Source of the DNA: Polaribacter cellanae | Lineage (GTDB): Bacteria > Bacteroidota > Bacteroidia > Flavobacteriales > Flavobacteriaceae | Direction of reading: 5' to 3' | Length of the DNA: 64,000 nt | Assembly: GCF_017569185.1 (NCBI RefSeq) | Contig: NZ_CP071869.1 | Location: forward strand, 3,090,001-3,154,000 | In this document: positions 42,865-52,316 of the stretch, piece after piece | How the letters are laid out: the number at the start of each line of letters is the position of its first letter | Numbering within the stretch: position 1 is the first letter of the stretch | Notes under the pieces: model-generated | Told to the model about the DNA's origin: nothing | What the model saw: only the letters and a program-made list of their open reading frames with translations | The model's database searches: none | Translations under genes and position numbers: made by a program

Positions 42865-44784
42865 ATGTTAAACGTACATAATTTAACGGTTTCCTTTATG
42901 GGAACTGACTTGTTTTCAGGAATCACTTTTAAGTTGAATAAAGGAGATAGAATAGGATTGATTGGGAAAAATGGAGCTGGAAAATCTACCCTTTTAAAAG
43001 TACTTTCTAAAGATATAGAAACAAGTGGTGGAACTATGGCTTTTGATAAAGATATTCGAATGGGGTTCTTACGCCAAGATATCGATTTTGTAGAAGGAAG
43101 AACCATTTTAGAAGAAGCCTACCAAGCTTTTGAAGAAATAAAAGCCATAGAATTAGAATTAGATAAAATTAACGAGCAATTAGCCACAAGAACAGACTAT
43201 GAAAGTGAAGGTTACACTCAATTAATACACGATTTAACAGATAAAACAGAACGCTATGAGCTTCTAGGAGGCTATAACTACCAAGGAGATACAGAAAAGA
43301 TACTACAAGGTTTAGGTTTTCAAAGAGAAGATTTCGATAAGTTAACAGATACTTTTTCTGGAGGATGGAGAATGCGAATCGAGTTGGCAAAATTATTACT
43401 CCAAAACAACGATATTTTATTGCTAGATGAGCCAACCAACCACTTAGATATCGAATCTATTATTTGGTTAGAGAATTTTTTAAAGAATTATTCTGGAGCA
43501 ATTGTATTGGTTTCTCACGATAAAATGTTCTTAGATAATGTAACCAATAGAACAATCGAAATTTCTTTAGGGCAAATTTACGATTACAAAAAACCATACT
43601 CTCAATTTTTACTATTAAGAGGAGAAATTAAGGAAAAGCAATTACAAGCTCAAAAGAATCAAGAGAAAGAAATTAAGCAAAAACAACATTTAATAAACAA
43701 ATTTAAGGCAAAAGCGAGTAAAGCTTCTATGGCACAATCTTTAATGAAACAACTAGATAAAGTCGAATTAATTGAAGTGGACCAAGATGATAACCAAGCC
43801 ATGAATGTACGTTTTGCCATTTCTAAAGAGCCAGGTAAAATTATTGTGGAAGCAGAAAATTTGTCGAAAAGTTATGGAGATAAACAAGTTTTGCAAGGTG
43901 TAGATTTGCTAATTGAAAGAAATAGTAAAATTGCATTTGTTGGGCAAAATGGACAAGGAAAATCTACTTTAGCAAAAATGATGGTAGGCGAAATTCCTTT
44001 TAAAGGGCATTTAAAACTCGGGCATAATGTAGAAGTTGGGTATTTTGCACAGAACCAATCAGAGCATTTGCCACCAGAAAAAACAGTCCTGGAAATTATG
44101 GAAGATGCAGCCACAGACACAAATAGAATGCGTGTTCGAGACATGTTGGGCTCTTTCTTATTTGGTGGAGATGCTGTAGATAAAAAAGCAAAAGTACTTT
44201 CTGGAGGAGAAAGAAACAGGTTAGCTTTATGTAAATTATTGTTGCAACCATTTAATGTGCTAATAATGGATGAGCCAACAAACCACTTGGATATTGCTTC
44301 GAAAACTGTTTTAAAAGAAGCGTTAAATAATTTCGATGGAACTTTAATCGTCGTTTCTCACGATAGAGAGTTCTTACAAGGTTTAACCACAACTGTTTAT
44401 GGTTTTAAAGACAAAGAAATTAAAGAATATTTAGGCGATATCGATTATTTCTTGGAACAACATAAAATGGAAAGTTTGCGTGAAGCAGAAAAGAAAACAG
44501 TTGTTAAGGTAGATAAAGATACTTCTAAAAAAGAAGCCCATCAACTATCTAGAGAGCAAGAAAAAGAGCTAAAAAAACTAAACAACAAACTTTCTAATAT
44601 AGAAACTGAAATTGCAGGTTTAGAAAAAGAAATCGAAAAAATTGACTTAGAATTGGCGCAAAATTATGACGAAGTTGCTGCAAGACCCAATTTCTTCGAA
44701 AAATACAAAGCTAAAAAAGCAAAAGTAGATGCTTTAATGGAACAATGGGAAAAGGTGGAAGCTGATGTCTCTAATTTTAATTAA
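42865..44784 (+). CDS. ABC-F family ATPase (Uup/YheS-like)
   Basis: A 639-residue soluble protein with two ABC cassettes and no membrane segments. Cassette 1: Walker A GKNGAGKST (34-42), signature FSGGWRMR, Walker B LLDEPTNHLD. A linker rich in Lys/Gln helices carries the ABC-F element. Cassette 2: GQNGQGKST (about 360), LSGGERNR, IMDEPTNHLD. The C-terminal 90 or so residues are a charged coiled coil (KELKKLNNKLSNIETEI...), as in Uup-like members. ABC-F proteins act on the ribosome; nothing here points to antibiotic resistance as opposed to a housekeeping role. Confidence 0.93.
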   Translation: MLNVHNLTVSFMGTDLFSGITFKLNKGDRIGLIGKNGAGKSTLLKVLSKDIETSGGTMAFDKDIRMGFLRQDIDFVEGRTILEEAYQAFEEIKAIELELDKINEQLATRTDYESEGYTQLIHDLTDKTERYELLGGYNYQGDTEKILQGLGFQREDFDKLTDTFSGGWRMRIELAKLLLQNNDILLLDEPTNHLDIESIIWLENFLKNYSGAIVLVSHDKMFLDNVTNRTIEISLGQIYDYKKPYSQFLLLRGEIKEKQLQAQKNQEKEIKQKQHLINKFKAKASKASMAQSLMKQLDKVELIEVDQDDNQAMNVRFAISKEPGKIIVEAENLSKSYGDKQVLQGVDLLIERNSKIAFVGQNGQGKSTLAKMMVGEIPFKGHLKLGHNVEVGYFAQNQSEHLPPEKTVLEIMEDAATDTNRMRVRDMLGSFLFGGDAVDKKAKVLSGGERNRLALCKLLLQPFNVLIMDEPTNHLDIASKTVLKEALNNFDGTLIVVSHDREFLQGLTTTVYGFKDKEIKEYLGDIDYFLEQHKMESLREAEKKTVVKVDKDTSKKEAHQLSREQEKELKKLNNKLSNIETEIAGLEKEIEKIDLELAQNYDEVAARPNFFEKYKAKKAKVDALMEQWEKVEADVSNFN

Positions 44785-44792
44785 ATAAATTC

Positions 44793-44825
44793 AGACTTCA
44801 CAGGTTTTTAAAACTCGTGAAGTCT
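44793..44825. repeat. Near-perfect palindrome before the PLP-enzyme gene
   Basis: AGACTTCAC (44793-44801) pairs with GTGAAGTCT (44817-44825), with inner GTTTT / AAAAC. It ends 7 bases before the next start codon. The sequence resembles a GACTTCACAGG-type dispersed flavobacterial repeat that I know from memory. Confidence 0.7.
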
Positions 44826-44832
44826 TACAAAT

Positions 44833-45774
44833 ATGAACTTCAACAAACAAATAATATCCGAAAACCAACAAATTCACCTTCCAATTTTGGAAGAAAAAAA
44901 AGTAGAACTCTTTATTAAAAGAGAAGATTTAATTCACCCTTTTGTTTCTGGGAACAAATTCCGAAAATTAAAATACAATTTAGCAGAAGCTAAAAAATTA
45001 AAGAAAAAAGCAATTTTAACTTTTGGAGGAGCTTACTCTAACCATATTGCAGCAACTGCAGTCGCTGGAAAATTAGCAGGTTTAAAAACTTTTGGCATTA
45101 TCAGAGGAGATGAATTGGGTAAAAACCTTAAAAAAACTTTAGAAGAAAATACAACTTTAAGAGAAGCGCATAAAAACGGAATGAAGTTTAATTTTGTCTC
45201 TAGAGAAATTTACAGACAAAAAGATTCCTTTGGCTTTATAGAAAAGATGAAAAACAAATGGGGCGATTTTTATTTAATTCCAGAAGGTGGTACAAATGGT
45301 TTAGCAGTAGAAGGTTGCCAAGAAATTTTAACAAAAGAAGATGCCAATTTCAATTATATTTGTGTAGCTGTTGGAACTGGTGGTACGATTGCAGGTTTAA
45401 TTAAATCTAAAAAAAAGAAACAAAAAGTAATTGGTTTTCCTTCTTTAAAAGGAGGTTTTATTGTCGAAGAAATAAAAAAATACGCAATTAAAAACGATAG
45501 TTGGTCGTTAAATAAAGACTACCATTTTGGTGGTTATGCAAAATATAGCGAAGAATTAATTCAGTTTATAAATAATTTTTCAGAAAAAACCAATGTGTTA
45601 TTAGACCCTATTTATACTGGAAAAATGTTATTTGGAATTTTAAATTTAATAGGAAAAGATTATTTTCCAGAAAACAGTAAAATACTAGCTATTCACACAG
45701 GAGGCATCCAAGGAATTGCAGGAATTAACAACAAATTAGAAAAGAAGAACCAGCAAACTATTAATTATTTATGA
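44833..45774 (+). CDS. PLP-dependent ACC deaminase / D-cysteine desulfhydrase family enzyme
   Basis: A 313-residue fold-type II PLP enzyme. The PLP lysine is expected at K42 in VSGNKFRKLKYNL; LTFGGAYSNHIAATA and the phosphate-binding AVGTGGTIAGLI follow, and the end has IHTGGIQGI. The family includes 1-aminocyclopropane-1-carboxylate deaminase and D-cysteine desulfhydrase; sequence alone does not separate them, and D-cysteine desulfhydrase is the commoner bacterial activity. Its stop overlaps the start of the glucosaminidase gene (ATGA), so the two are coupled. A stable palindrome sits directly before its start codon. Confidence 0.88.
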   Translation: MNFNKQIISENQQIHLPILEEKKVELFIKREDLIHPFVSGNKFRKLKYNLAEAKKLKKKAILTFGGAYSNHIAATAVAGKLAGLKTFGIIRGDELGKNLKKTLEENTTLREAHKNGMKFNFVSREIYRQKDSFGFIEKMKNKWGDFYLIPEGGTNGLAVEGCQEILTKEDANFNYICVAVGTGGTIAGLIKSKKKKQKVIGFPSLKGGFIVEEIKKYAIKNDSWSLNKDYHFGGYAKYSEELIQFINNFSEKTNVLLDPIYTGKMLFGILNLIGKDYFPENSKILAIHTGGIQGIAGINNKLEKKNQQTINYL

Positions 45775-46622
45775 AGTTAAAAATTTTACTTGGATGTGTT
45801 TTTTTATTATTATTAAATAGCTGTGGAGCTAAGAAAAAGGTAATAAATAAGAAAAATCCTGGAGTTGTAATTATAGAACCAGAACCAGTAGAATTGCCTT
45901 CTGTAAATGAAGATAAACTCACAAAAAAGCTCGGAGAGAAAAACCCGAAATTAAATAAACACACACTTGCTTACATTCGAAAATACGCTCGAATTGCTGT
46001 AAAAGAAATGCACGAATATAAAATTCCTGCAAGTATTACTTTGGCACAAGGAATTTTAGAATCTGGAAGAGGAAGAAGTGAATTGGCACTAAAATCTAAC
46101 AATCATTTTGGTATAAAATGCCATACACTTTGGCAAGGTGAAAGAGTTTATCACGATGATGATGAAAAAGGAGAATGTTTTCGAAAATATGTGTATCCAG
46201 AAACTTCTTACAACGACCATTCGTTATTTTTAACCCAAAGAAAACGCTATGCATTTCTCTTTAATTATAAAATAACAGACTATAAAAAATGGGCTTATGG
46301 TTTGCGAAAAGCGGGTTATGCAACAGATAGAAGATATCCTGCAAAACTGCTAAAAATTATAAAAGACTATAAATTACACGAATTCGATAAAGTAAAAAAA
46401 GACGAATTCTCGGAAGAAATTAAGGAATTAAATGACGGAGAAACTTTCGAAAAACCAATCGTAATTGAAAAATCTGCAGGAAAATATTACACTGTAAAAA
46501 AAGGAGATACTTTATATTCCATTTCAAGAAAATTTAATATTTCTGTGGCAAATTTAAAAGAAATAAATAATTTAAAAGACAATACCATTTCTATAGATCA
46601 AAAATTATTAATTGAGAAATAG
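45771..46622 (+). CDS. Glucosaminidase-LysM lipoprotein
   Basis: A 283-residue lipoprotein: leader MKLKILLGCVFLLLLNSCGA with Cys at about 18. A glucosaminidase (GH73-like) domain spans about 70-205 with HEYKIPASITLAQGILESGRG, NNHFGIKCHTLW, ECFRKYVYPETSYNDHSLFLTQR and YGLRKAGYATDRRYPAKLL. A LysM domain closes the protein (YYTVKKGDTLYSISRKFNISVANLKEINNL). It should cut the peptidoglycan glycan strand from the periplasm. It overlaps the PLP enzyme gene by 4 bases; a functional link between them is not obvious. Confidence 0.93.
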   Translation: MKLKILLGCVFLLLLNSCGAKKKVINKKNPGVVIIEPEPVELPSVNEDKLTKKLGEKNPKLNKHTLAYIRKYARIAVKEMHEYKIPASITLAQGILESGRGRSELALKSNNHFGIKCHTLWQGERVYHDDDEKGECFRKYVYPETSYNDHSLFLTQRKRYAFLFNYKITDYKKWAYGLRKAGYATDRRYPAKLLKIIKDYKLHEFDKVKKDEFSEEIKELNDGETFEKPIVIEKSAGKYYTVKKGDTLYSISRKFNISVANLKEINNLKDNTISIDQKLLIEK

Positions 46623-46626
46623 GATA

Positions 46627-46651
46627 TAATGTCTGGTTGAGTGCAGTCGAA
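46627..46651. repeat. Short dispersed repeat fragment (AGTCGA type)
   Basis: ATGTCTGGTTGAGTGCAGTCGA resembles the left arm of the palindrome at 63268-63323. It lies between convergent genes. A further weak copy is at 7815-7836. Confidence 0.5.
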
Positions 46652-46673
46652 ACCTAATTTTTAAAATAGACGT

Positions 46674-47375
46674 TTACTTAATTTCAAATTTTATATAAAT
46701 AGATGTTTTTAAAACTATTTTCTCAAACTGAGCAATAGATTTATTACCTCTAACTTTAGAAATTCCAGAACTGGTTCCATAACTAACAGCATTTATGTGA
46801 TTTGCAGCGACGAAACTATTGTTATGAGTTTCAATTTCGTTTATTTTAATAGGTTTTCCAACCTTTTCATCAATCGCATCTAATAAATATTTCGCCTTTG
46901 CTTTTGCCGCTTTTATGGCTTCAATTCGATTTTCTTTTTTAAATGTTGCAATCTTAGAATGTGTCGCTTTTGTAATATTTACATTGGTTATTTTAAGTTC
47001 TTCGAAACAGTCGAAAAGTTGTTTTAATTTCTGGGAATTATTTACTTTTAAATTATATTTAGCAGTAGCTAATATCTCTTTTGAAAACCAACCTGTTTTC
47101 GATAAAACTGAATTTACATCAGAAATAAATAGGTTGTTTTCTGGAATTCCAATGTTTTTTAACGCTTGTTTTAATTCATTTTCTAATAGTTCTAGCTTCA
47201 TTTTATTTCCTTTTTCCATTCTTTCCTTTAAAAAAATGTCTAAATAAATTTCGTTTGGTATTATTTCTTTTTCTGAAGTACCAATAACTTCTATAAAAGA
47301 TTTTTCTTGTGTATTATTTTGGCTATAACTTACAGATGTTAAAAAAAGGAAAACAATTAATTTGTAATATTTCAT
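46674..47375 (-). CDS. SIMPL (DUF541) domain exported protein
   Basis: A 233-residue protein with signal peptide MKYYKLIVFLFLTSVSYSQ, then IEVIGTSEKEIIPNEIYLDIFLKER, the typical SIMPL opening, and later EAIKAAKAKAKYLLDAIDEKVGKPIKINEIE. The family occurs in the periplasm of many bacteria and has no agreed function; related eukaryotic proteins interact with kinase signalling. It is a single gene, convergent with the glucosaminidase gene. The 206 bases upstream, shared with the histidine kinase start, show no clear promoter match. Confidence 0.88.
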   Translation of the reverse strand: MKYYKLIVFLFLTSVSYSQNNTQEKSFIEVIGTSEKEIIPNEIYLDIFLKERMEKGNKMKLELLENELKQALKNIGIPENNLFISDVNSVLSKTGWFSKEILATAKYNLKVNNSQKLKQLFDCFEELKITNVNITKATHSKIATFKKENRIEAIKAAKAKAKYLLDAIDEKVGKPIKINEIETHNNSFVAANHINAVSYGTSSGISKVRGNKSIAQFEKIVLKTSIYIKFEIK

Positions 47376-47581
47376 GATAAGATTTTTTAAGATGTCATAA
47401 AACTAAAATCAATATTTTAAAGAAAAAAAACATAATGAGCGAACCTAGCATTTCTTTGAGTAAACAAGAATAATGCATTCGTAAACGATGTTAAATGGAC
47501 TTAATATGTACGAATAATGAAGGAATGTCGTTTTTTTAGATGATTTTTTGTGTGTATGTTTACAGTAATTATACATCTTAA

Positions 47582-49780
47582 ATGATCTTGAAAAAAAACA
47601 TTCTATTAGTATTTCTTTTTTTGAATGGAATCTTTTTTGCTCAGCAAAATGAAGATTTCATAAACCGAAAAGAGTTTTTTGTAAAAGTAGTTGTAGCATC
47701 AGAAAATTCTGGAAATTCAATTACAAATGCAAATGTTTCCATAAATGGAAACCAGTTTCGGTATTCCGATTTTTATGGGTATTATCGAGTAAAAGCCAAA
47801 GTAAATGACGAGTTGGTAATTACACATCCCGATTTTGAAACGGTTTATCATATTATAAAATCAGACGAAGAAATTAAGATTCTGGTTAAAGATTTTCCAG
47901 ATGAAAAATATTCTACTTCTAGGCTTCGTAAAAGTAAAAGTGTAACAGATAATTTTTATTTACAACATTTAGACTCAGCAAAATATTATGCAAAAAAAGA
48001 CATTGAAAAAAGTTTAACTTTTATTGAAAAAGCCTTAAAAACGAACAATAGTAGAGAGCGAAATGCAGCAACCTATAAAACGTTGGCAGACATTTATTTG
48101 TTTTGGAAACAGTACGATTTGGCGATTTATAATTACAAGTTAAGCAATCAAATTTACCAAACGATTGATACCAGAATAAAATTAGCAGAAGCACAATTCT
48201 TGTTGAAGGATTTAGAAAGTAGTAAGAAAACATACGAGCAATTAGAAAAAGAAAAATTACGAAATTTTCAAAAAATTTTAATTTTAGAAGGTTTAGCAGA
48301 TATTGCTTTTGAGAATAAAGATTATAAAGAAGCGAAAAAAAAATATCAACAAGCATTTAAAGTTGCAAGAGACAATGGAGTAACTTCTAAAATTACAGAT
48401 TTAACTTCTAAATTAGGAACTGTTTTTTCTGCTGAAGGAAATTTAAAACAAGCAAATTTAAGTTTTAAAAACTCTTTAAATTTTGCCGAAAAAGAAAATG
48501 AAACACGTGTTTTAGAAGAAGAAGAAAAAGTAGCAGACTTCTTAAATTCTAATAAAAAATACGATGAAGAAATAGCGCTCAGGAAAAAAAGTTTAGAAAA
48601 AACGAAATCTAAAAAAATAGTTTCGAACGAAGTTGAAAATATCCAAGCAGATTCGATTACCTCGCAAAAAATAAACTATAAAATTGGCAATGCATATATT
48701 TTAAAAGAAGAGTATAAAGAAGCAATTCCGTTTTTAGAAAAAAGTAGAACAGACGCTAAAGAAAACAACGATATTGTTGTCGAAAAAGATGCAACCAGAA
48801 AAATTTCCGAAGTTTTTGCAAATCTGGGAGAATATGACAAAGCACTAAAAAACTACGAAAAATATGTATCTTTAGTCGATTCTTTATATGTTCGAAAAGA
48901 GCAAGAAATTCAACAAGCAAAACGTTTGTCGAAGAAAATTGCCGACAACCAAAATAGAATTGCAAGTTTAGAAAAAGACAAAGAATTAACACAGAGTAAA
49001 ATAAGCTTGGCATATGTAGATCAGAAATTAGCCGAAGAAAATAATCGCAGACAACGATTAATTATTTACTCTTTAATAGGTGGGTTTTTACTGATGTGTT
49101 TGTTGGCTTATTTTATGTATAGAACCAACAAACAACAGAAATTGGCAAATAATTTATTGGCTTTAAAATCCATGCGTTCGCAAATGAACCCGCATTTTAT
49201 ATTCAATGCTTTAAACTCTGTAAATAGTTTTATTGCAGTAAACGACGAGCGAAATGCAAACCGTTATTTGTCTGAATTTTCGGTATTAATGCGTTCTGTT
49301 TTAGAAAATTCTGATGAAGATTTTATTCCACTAACCAAAGAAGTAGAACTCTTAGAATTGTATGTAAAATTAGAACACAATAGATTTAAAGACAAGTTCG
49401 ATTATCAAATAAATGTCGATAAAAACATCAAATTAGACCAATTTTCAATTCCGCCAATGTTGTTGCAACCTTACATAGAAAATGCAATTTGGCACGGATT
49501 AAGATATAAAAAAGAGAAAGGAAATTTAAAAATATCTATCAAACAAAAAGATGTAGAAACCATTTCAATTTTAATTATGGATGATGGAATAGGACGAAAA
49601 CATTCTCAGAAATTAAAAACAAAAAATCAACTAAAACAAAAGTCGAAAGGAATAAGTACCATACAAAATAGAATTGCAATTCTAAACGATATGTACAAAG
49701 ACCGAATTTCTGTAGAAATTTCGAATGTTTTAGAAACTGGAGAAGGAACAAAAGTGGAGTTGATTTTAAAAAAAGCCTGA
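47582..49780 (+). CDS. LytS/YehU-type sensor histidine kinase with TPR and carboxypeptidase-like sensor
   Basis: A 732-residue sensor. After the signal sequence MILKKNILLVFLFLNGIFFAQ, residues about 28-95 look like a carboxypeptidase-regulatory-like beta domain (NANVSINGNQFRYSDFYGYYRVKAKV...LVITHPDFE). TPR units fill about 105-450, a coiled coil follows, then one membrane helix (LIIYSLIGGFLLMCLLAYFMY, about 496-516). The kinase is the His_kinase type: RSQMNPHFIFNALNS with phospho-acceptor H538, QPYIENAIWHGLRYK (N box) and MDDGIGRKHS (G1). The LytTR regulator follows. Ligand unknown. Confidence 0.92.
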   Translation: MILKKNILLVFLFLNGIFFAQQNEDFINRKEFFVKVVVASENSGNSITNANVSINGNQFRYSDFYGYYRVKAKVNDELVITHPDFETVYHIIKSDEEIKILVKDFPDEKYSTSRLRKSKSVTDNFYLQHLDSAKYYAKKDIEKSLTFIEKALKTNNSRERNAATYKTLADIYLFWKQYDLAIYNYKLSNQIYQTIDTRIKLAEAQFLLKDLESSKKTYEQLEKEKLRNFQKILILEGLADIAFENKDYKEAKKKYQQAFKVARDNGVTSKITDLTSKLGTVFSAEGNLKQANLSFKNSLNFAEKENETRVLEEEEKVADFLNSNKKYDEEIALRKKSLEKTKSKKIVSNEVENIQADSITSQKINYKIGNAYILKEEYKEAIPFLEKSRTDAKENNDIVVEKDATRKISEVFANLGEYDKALKNYEKYVSLVDSLYVRKEQEIQQAKRLSKKIADNQNRIASLEKDKELTQSKISLAYVDQKLAEENNRRQRLIIYSLIGGFLLMCLLAYFMYRTNKQQKLANNLLALKSMRSQMNPHFIFNALNSVNSFIAVNDERNANRYLSEFSVLMRSVLENSDEDFIPLTKEVELLELYVKLEHNRFKDKFDYQINVDKNIKLDQFSIPPMLLQPYIENAIWHGLRYKKEKGNLKISIKQKDVETISILIMDDGIGRKHSQKLKTKNQLKQKSKGISTIQNRIAILNDMYKDRISVEISNVLETGEGTKVELILKKA

Positions 49781-49782
49781 AG

Positions 49783-49853
49783 TTTGAAGTAGGAAGATGG
49801 AAGTTTATGAGCGACCAAACCTCCAACTTCGAGCTTCGAGCACCCAACTAAAA
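49783..49853. repeat. Degenerate AAGTT-type repeat between kinase and regulator genes
   Basis: The spacer holds GAAGTTTGAAGTAGG, ATGGAAGTTTATGAGCG and CTCCAACTTCGAGCTTCGAGC. It is built of the same AAGTT/AACTT words as the ordered heptamer array at 25701, here scrambled and in both orientations. Confidence 0.5.
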
Positions 49854-49858
49854 AAAAC

Positions 49859-50590
49859 ATGAAATTAAAAGCAATCATAGTAGAAGACGAACAAATAAGC
49901 AGAGAAATTCTTCGCAATTACTTGGGTAAATACTGCCCAAATGTAACTTTGTTAGGCGAAGCAAGTAATATTGATGAGGCTTACAATTTAATCCAAAAAC
50001 ACGAATTAGATTTGGTTTTTTTAGACGTAGAAATGCCTTTTGGGAATGCGTTCGATTTGTTAGAAAAAGTAGAAAACAGAAGTTTTGAAACCGTTTTTGT
50101 AACTGCTTACGACCATTATGCAATCGAGGCTTTAAATAACCATGCAAGTTATTATTTGTTAAAACCCATTTCTATAGACGAGCTGATAAAAGCTGTAAAT
50201 ATTGTTTCAGAAATTAAGGAAAAAGAGAACGAATTACAACATCGAATATTAAAACCAAAAGCAAACTCTGCCACAGGAAAAATAACAATTCCACACCAAG
50301 ATGGTTTCGAGGTTTTAGATATTAATGATATTTTGTTCTGTAAAGCAGACGATAATTATACCGAAATTTACTTAGCAAATTCTAAAAAATTAGTCAGTAA
50401 GACTTTAAAATATTTCGAGGAAGCTTTAAAGGAATATACATTTGCGAGGATTCATAAATCGTATTTGGTAAATGTAAATGCGATTATAAAATACAAAAAA
50501 GGCAAAGGAGGAAGTGTAATTGTTTCTAATGGAAAAGAAATATTGGTTTCTGCTTCTCAAAAAGCGAATTTGTTGTCGTATTTTAAATAA
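49859..50590 (+). CDS. LytTR-family response regulator
   Basis: A 243-residue two-domain regulator. The receiver (1-125) has acidic E9-D10, phosphorylation site D56 in LVFLDVEMPFG, and the conserved TAYDHYAIEALNNHASYYLLKPIS with Lys. The C-terminal LytTR DNA-binding domain (about 140-243) includes ILFCKADDNYTEIYL, FARIHKSYLVNVNAIIKYKKGKGGSVIVSNGKEILVS. LytTR proteins bind paired direct repeats upstream of targets; none is evident nearby. It pairs with the histidine kinase 78 bases upstream. Confidence 0.94.
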   Translation: MKLKAIIVEDEQISREILRNYLGKYCPNVTLLGEASNIDEAYNLIQKHELDLVFLDVEMPFGNAFDLLEKVENRSFETVFVTAYDHYAIEALNNHASYYLLKPISIDELIKAVNIVSEIKEKENELQHRILKPKANSATGKITIPHQDGFEVLDINDILFCKADDNYTEIYLANSKKLVSKTLKYFEEALKEYTFARIHKSYLVNVNAIIKYKKGKGGSVIVSNGKEILVSASQKANLLSYFK

Positions 50591-50642
50591 TTTTTAAAAT
50601 TAGCTTTAAAAGAATCATAAAAGATTATTTTTAGATTAATTT

Positions 50643-52313
50643 ATGAAACAATTTGTAATTAAAAATAGTAGTATTTTATTTTATTCCTTTTGGTTTTCTA
50701 GCCTACTTATACAAGCTTTTTTTACAGAGTTAACTTTTGATGAATCTTATTATTGGATGTATTCTAAAGAATTGGCTTGGGGTTATTTTGATCATCCACC
50801 AGCAATTGCTTTGATGATAAAAATAGGGTATTCAATTTTTAAAAACGAATTAGGAGTAAGATTGCTACCAATATTCGCAAGTACTTTAACCCTTTTTTTA
50901 TGGGAAAAAATAATGAAACCCAAAAATTTAAAAGTATTTTATTTATTAATACTTTCAGTTGGTATTTTGCATTTTATTGGTTTTTTTGCATTGCCAGACA
51001 ATCCTTTATTACTTGCAACAGCTTTTTACTTTTTATGTTTAAAACAATTTTTAGTTACTGCAAATTTAAAAAACGGACTCTTGCTAGGTTTTGCTTCTAG
51101 TCTCTTAATTCTTAGTAAATACCATGGTATTCTTATTCTTGTTTTTACTTTGTTACCTAATTTATCTCTTCTTAAAAAGAAATCTTTTTGGTTTGTAGTT
51201 TTTTCTTTTGTACTATTTTTAATTCCGCATATTTTATGGCAAATTCATAACGATTTTCCTTCTGTAAAATACCATCTTTTTGAAAGAAGTGTAGCATCAT
51301 ATAAAATTAACTTTACACTAGAGTACCTATTAACACAACCTTTTATTTTAGGGCCATTTACAGGAATTTTATTTTTTATAGCGCACATTAAAATTAAGAG
51401 TAAAGATTCGTTTGAAAAATCTTTAAAATATCTTTTTTGGGGTGGTTATTTCTTCTTTTTCTTAATGTCTTTTAAAGGAAGAGTTGAAGCACATTGGACA
51501 CTTTTTGTAGTTTTTTCAGGATTATATTTTGGTTATGAATATATAGCTGAAATTACCAAAAAGAAAAAAATAATTTACAAACTTTTTTACATTTCTATTG
51601 CTTTAATTTTTTTAGTTAGAATTCTAATTTCTTTAGATGTAGAAAATAAATATAATACTGTTTTAGCAAAAATTACCAAGCAATTTCATCAAAAAGAATC
51701 TATGTTGGCGATAAAAAAAGAAGCAAAAGACCTGCCTGTTGCTTTTATGAATTCTTATCAAAAAGCATCTCTCTATAGTTTTTATACACAAGCTACGAGT
51801 TTTTCTTTAAATAATATTTGGGGAAGAAAAAACCAGTTTGATATTTGGAATTACGAGCAACGTTTAAGAGGTGAAAAAATCTTCTTAATTCCTAATTATA
51901 AAACCACTGGCTACGATTCTATTTTAGCTTTTCCTAAAATAAAATATAAGACAATTTCTAATTTTCAGTCATACTCAAAAATAAAAATTATACCTAATAA
52001 TATTATAGAGAAAGCAAATTCTTTAGATACAATTTCCGTTAAAATACGTTTTAGTAATATTCAGAAAGAATTTATAGATTTAGAAAAAAATAAAAAGTAT
52101 CCAGCAGTTTTGTATTATCAATTTATAGAAGGTAAATACCCGATAAAAACTAATATAGTTAAAAAATTAACCAATAAAGACTTAGAAAAAGAGTTAGAGT
52201 TAAATGTGGTAACACCCAATAAAAAAGGAGTTTATAGGCTTTGTTTTAGCATTATGTCTGGAGATTTACCACATAGTATAAATAGTGAAAAATACAAAAT
52301 AGAAATTCGATAA
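50643..52313 (+). CDS. ArnT/GT39-like membrane glycosyltransferase
   Basis: A 556-residue protein with about ten to twelve hydrophobic segments. The first outside loop has TFDESYYWMYSKELAWGYFDHPPAIALMI, the acidic DE motif typical of PMT/ArnT-type (GT39/GT83) transferases that use lipid-linked sugars. FALPDNPLLLATAFYFLCLKQF and SKYHGILILVFTLLPN are also typical. The C-terminal 180 residues form a non-membrane domain. The acceptor is unknown; a surface glycan or lipid is likely. It ends 3 bases before the gamma-carbonic anhydrase gene. Confidence 0.85.
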   Translation: MKQFVIKNSSILFYSFWFSSLLIQAFFTELTFDESYYWMYSKELAWGYFDHPPAIALMIKIGYSIFKNELGVRLLPIFASTLTLFLWEKIMKPKNLKVFYLLILSVGILHFIGFFALPDNPLLLATAFYFLCLKQFLVTANLKNGLLLGFASSLLILSKYHGILILVFTLLPNLSLLKKKSFWFVVFSFVLFLIPHILWQIHNDFPSVKYHLFERSVASYKINFTLEYLLTQPFILGPFTGILFFIAHIKIKSKDSFEKSLKYLFWGGYFFFFLMSFKGRVEAHWTLFVVFSGLYFGYEYIAEITKKKKIIYKLFYISIALIFLVRILISLDVENKYNTVLAKITKQFHQKESMLAIKKEAKDLPVAFMNSYQKASLYSFYTQATSFSLNNIWGRKNQFDIWNYEQRLRGEKIFLIPNYKTTGYDSILAFPKIKYKTISNFQSYSKIKIIPNNIIEKANSLDTISVKIRFSNIQKEFIDLEKNKKYPAVLYYQFIEGKYPIKTNIVKKLTNKDLEKELELNVVTPNKKGVYRLCFSIMSGDLPHSINSEKYKIEIR

Positions 52314-52316
52314 AAT

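Noticed and set aside
42865..44784. ABC transporter ATPase or antibiotic resistance determinant
   Set aside because: Two cassettes without membrane domains and a Uup-type coiled coil fit a housekeeping ABC-F protein; no resistance context is seen.
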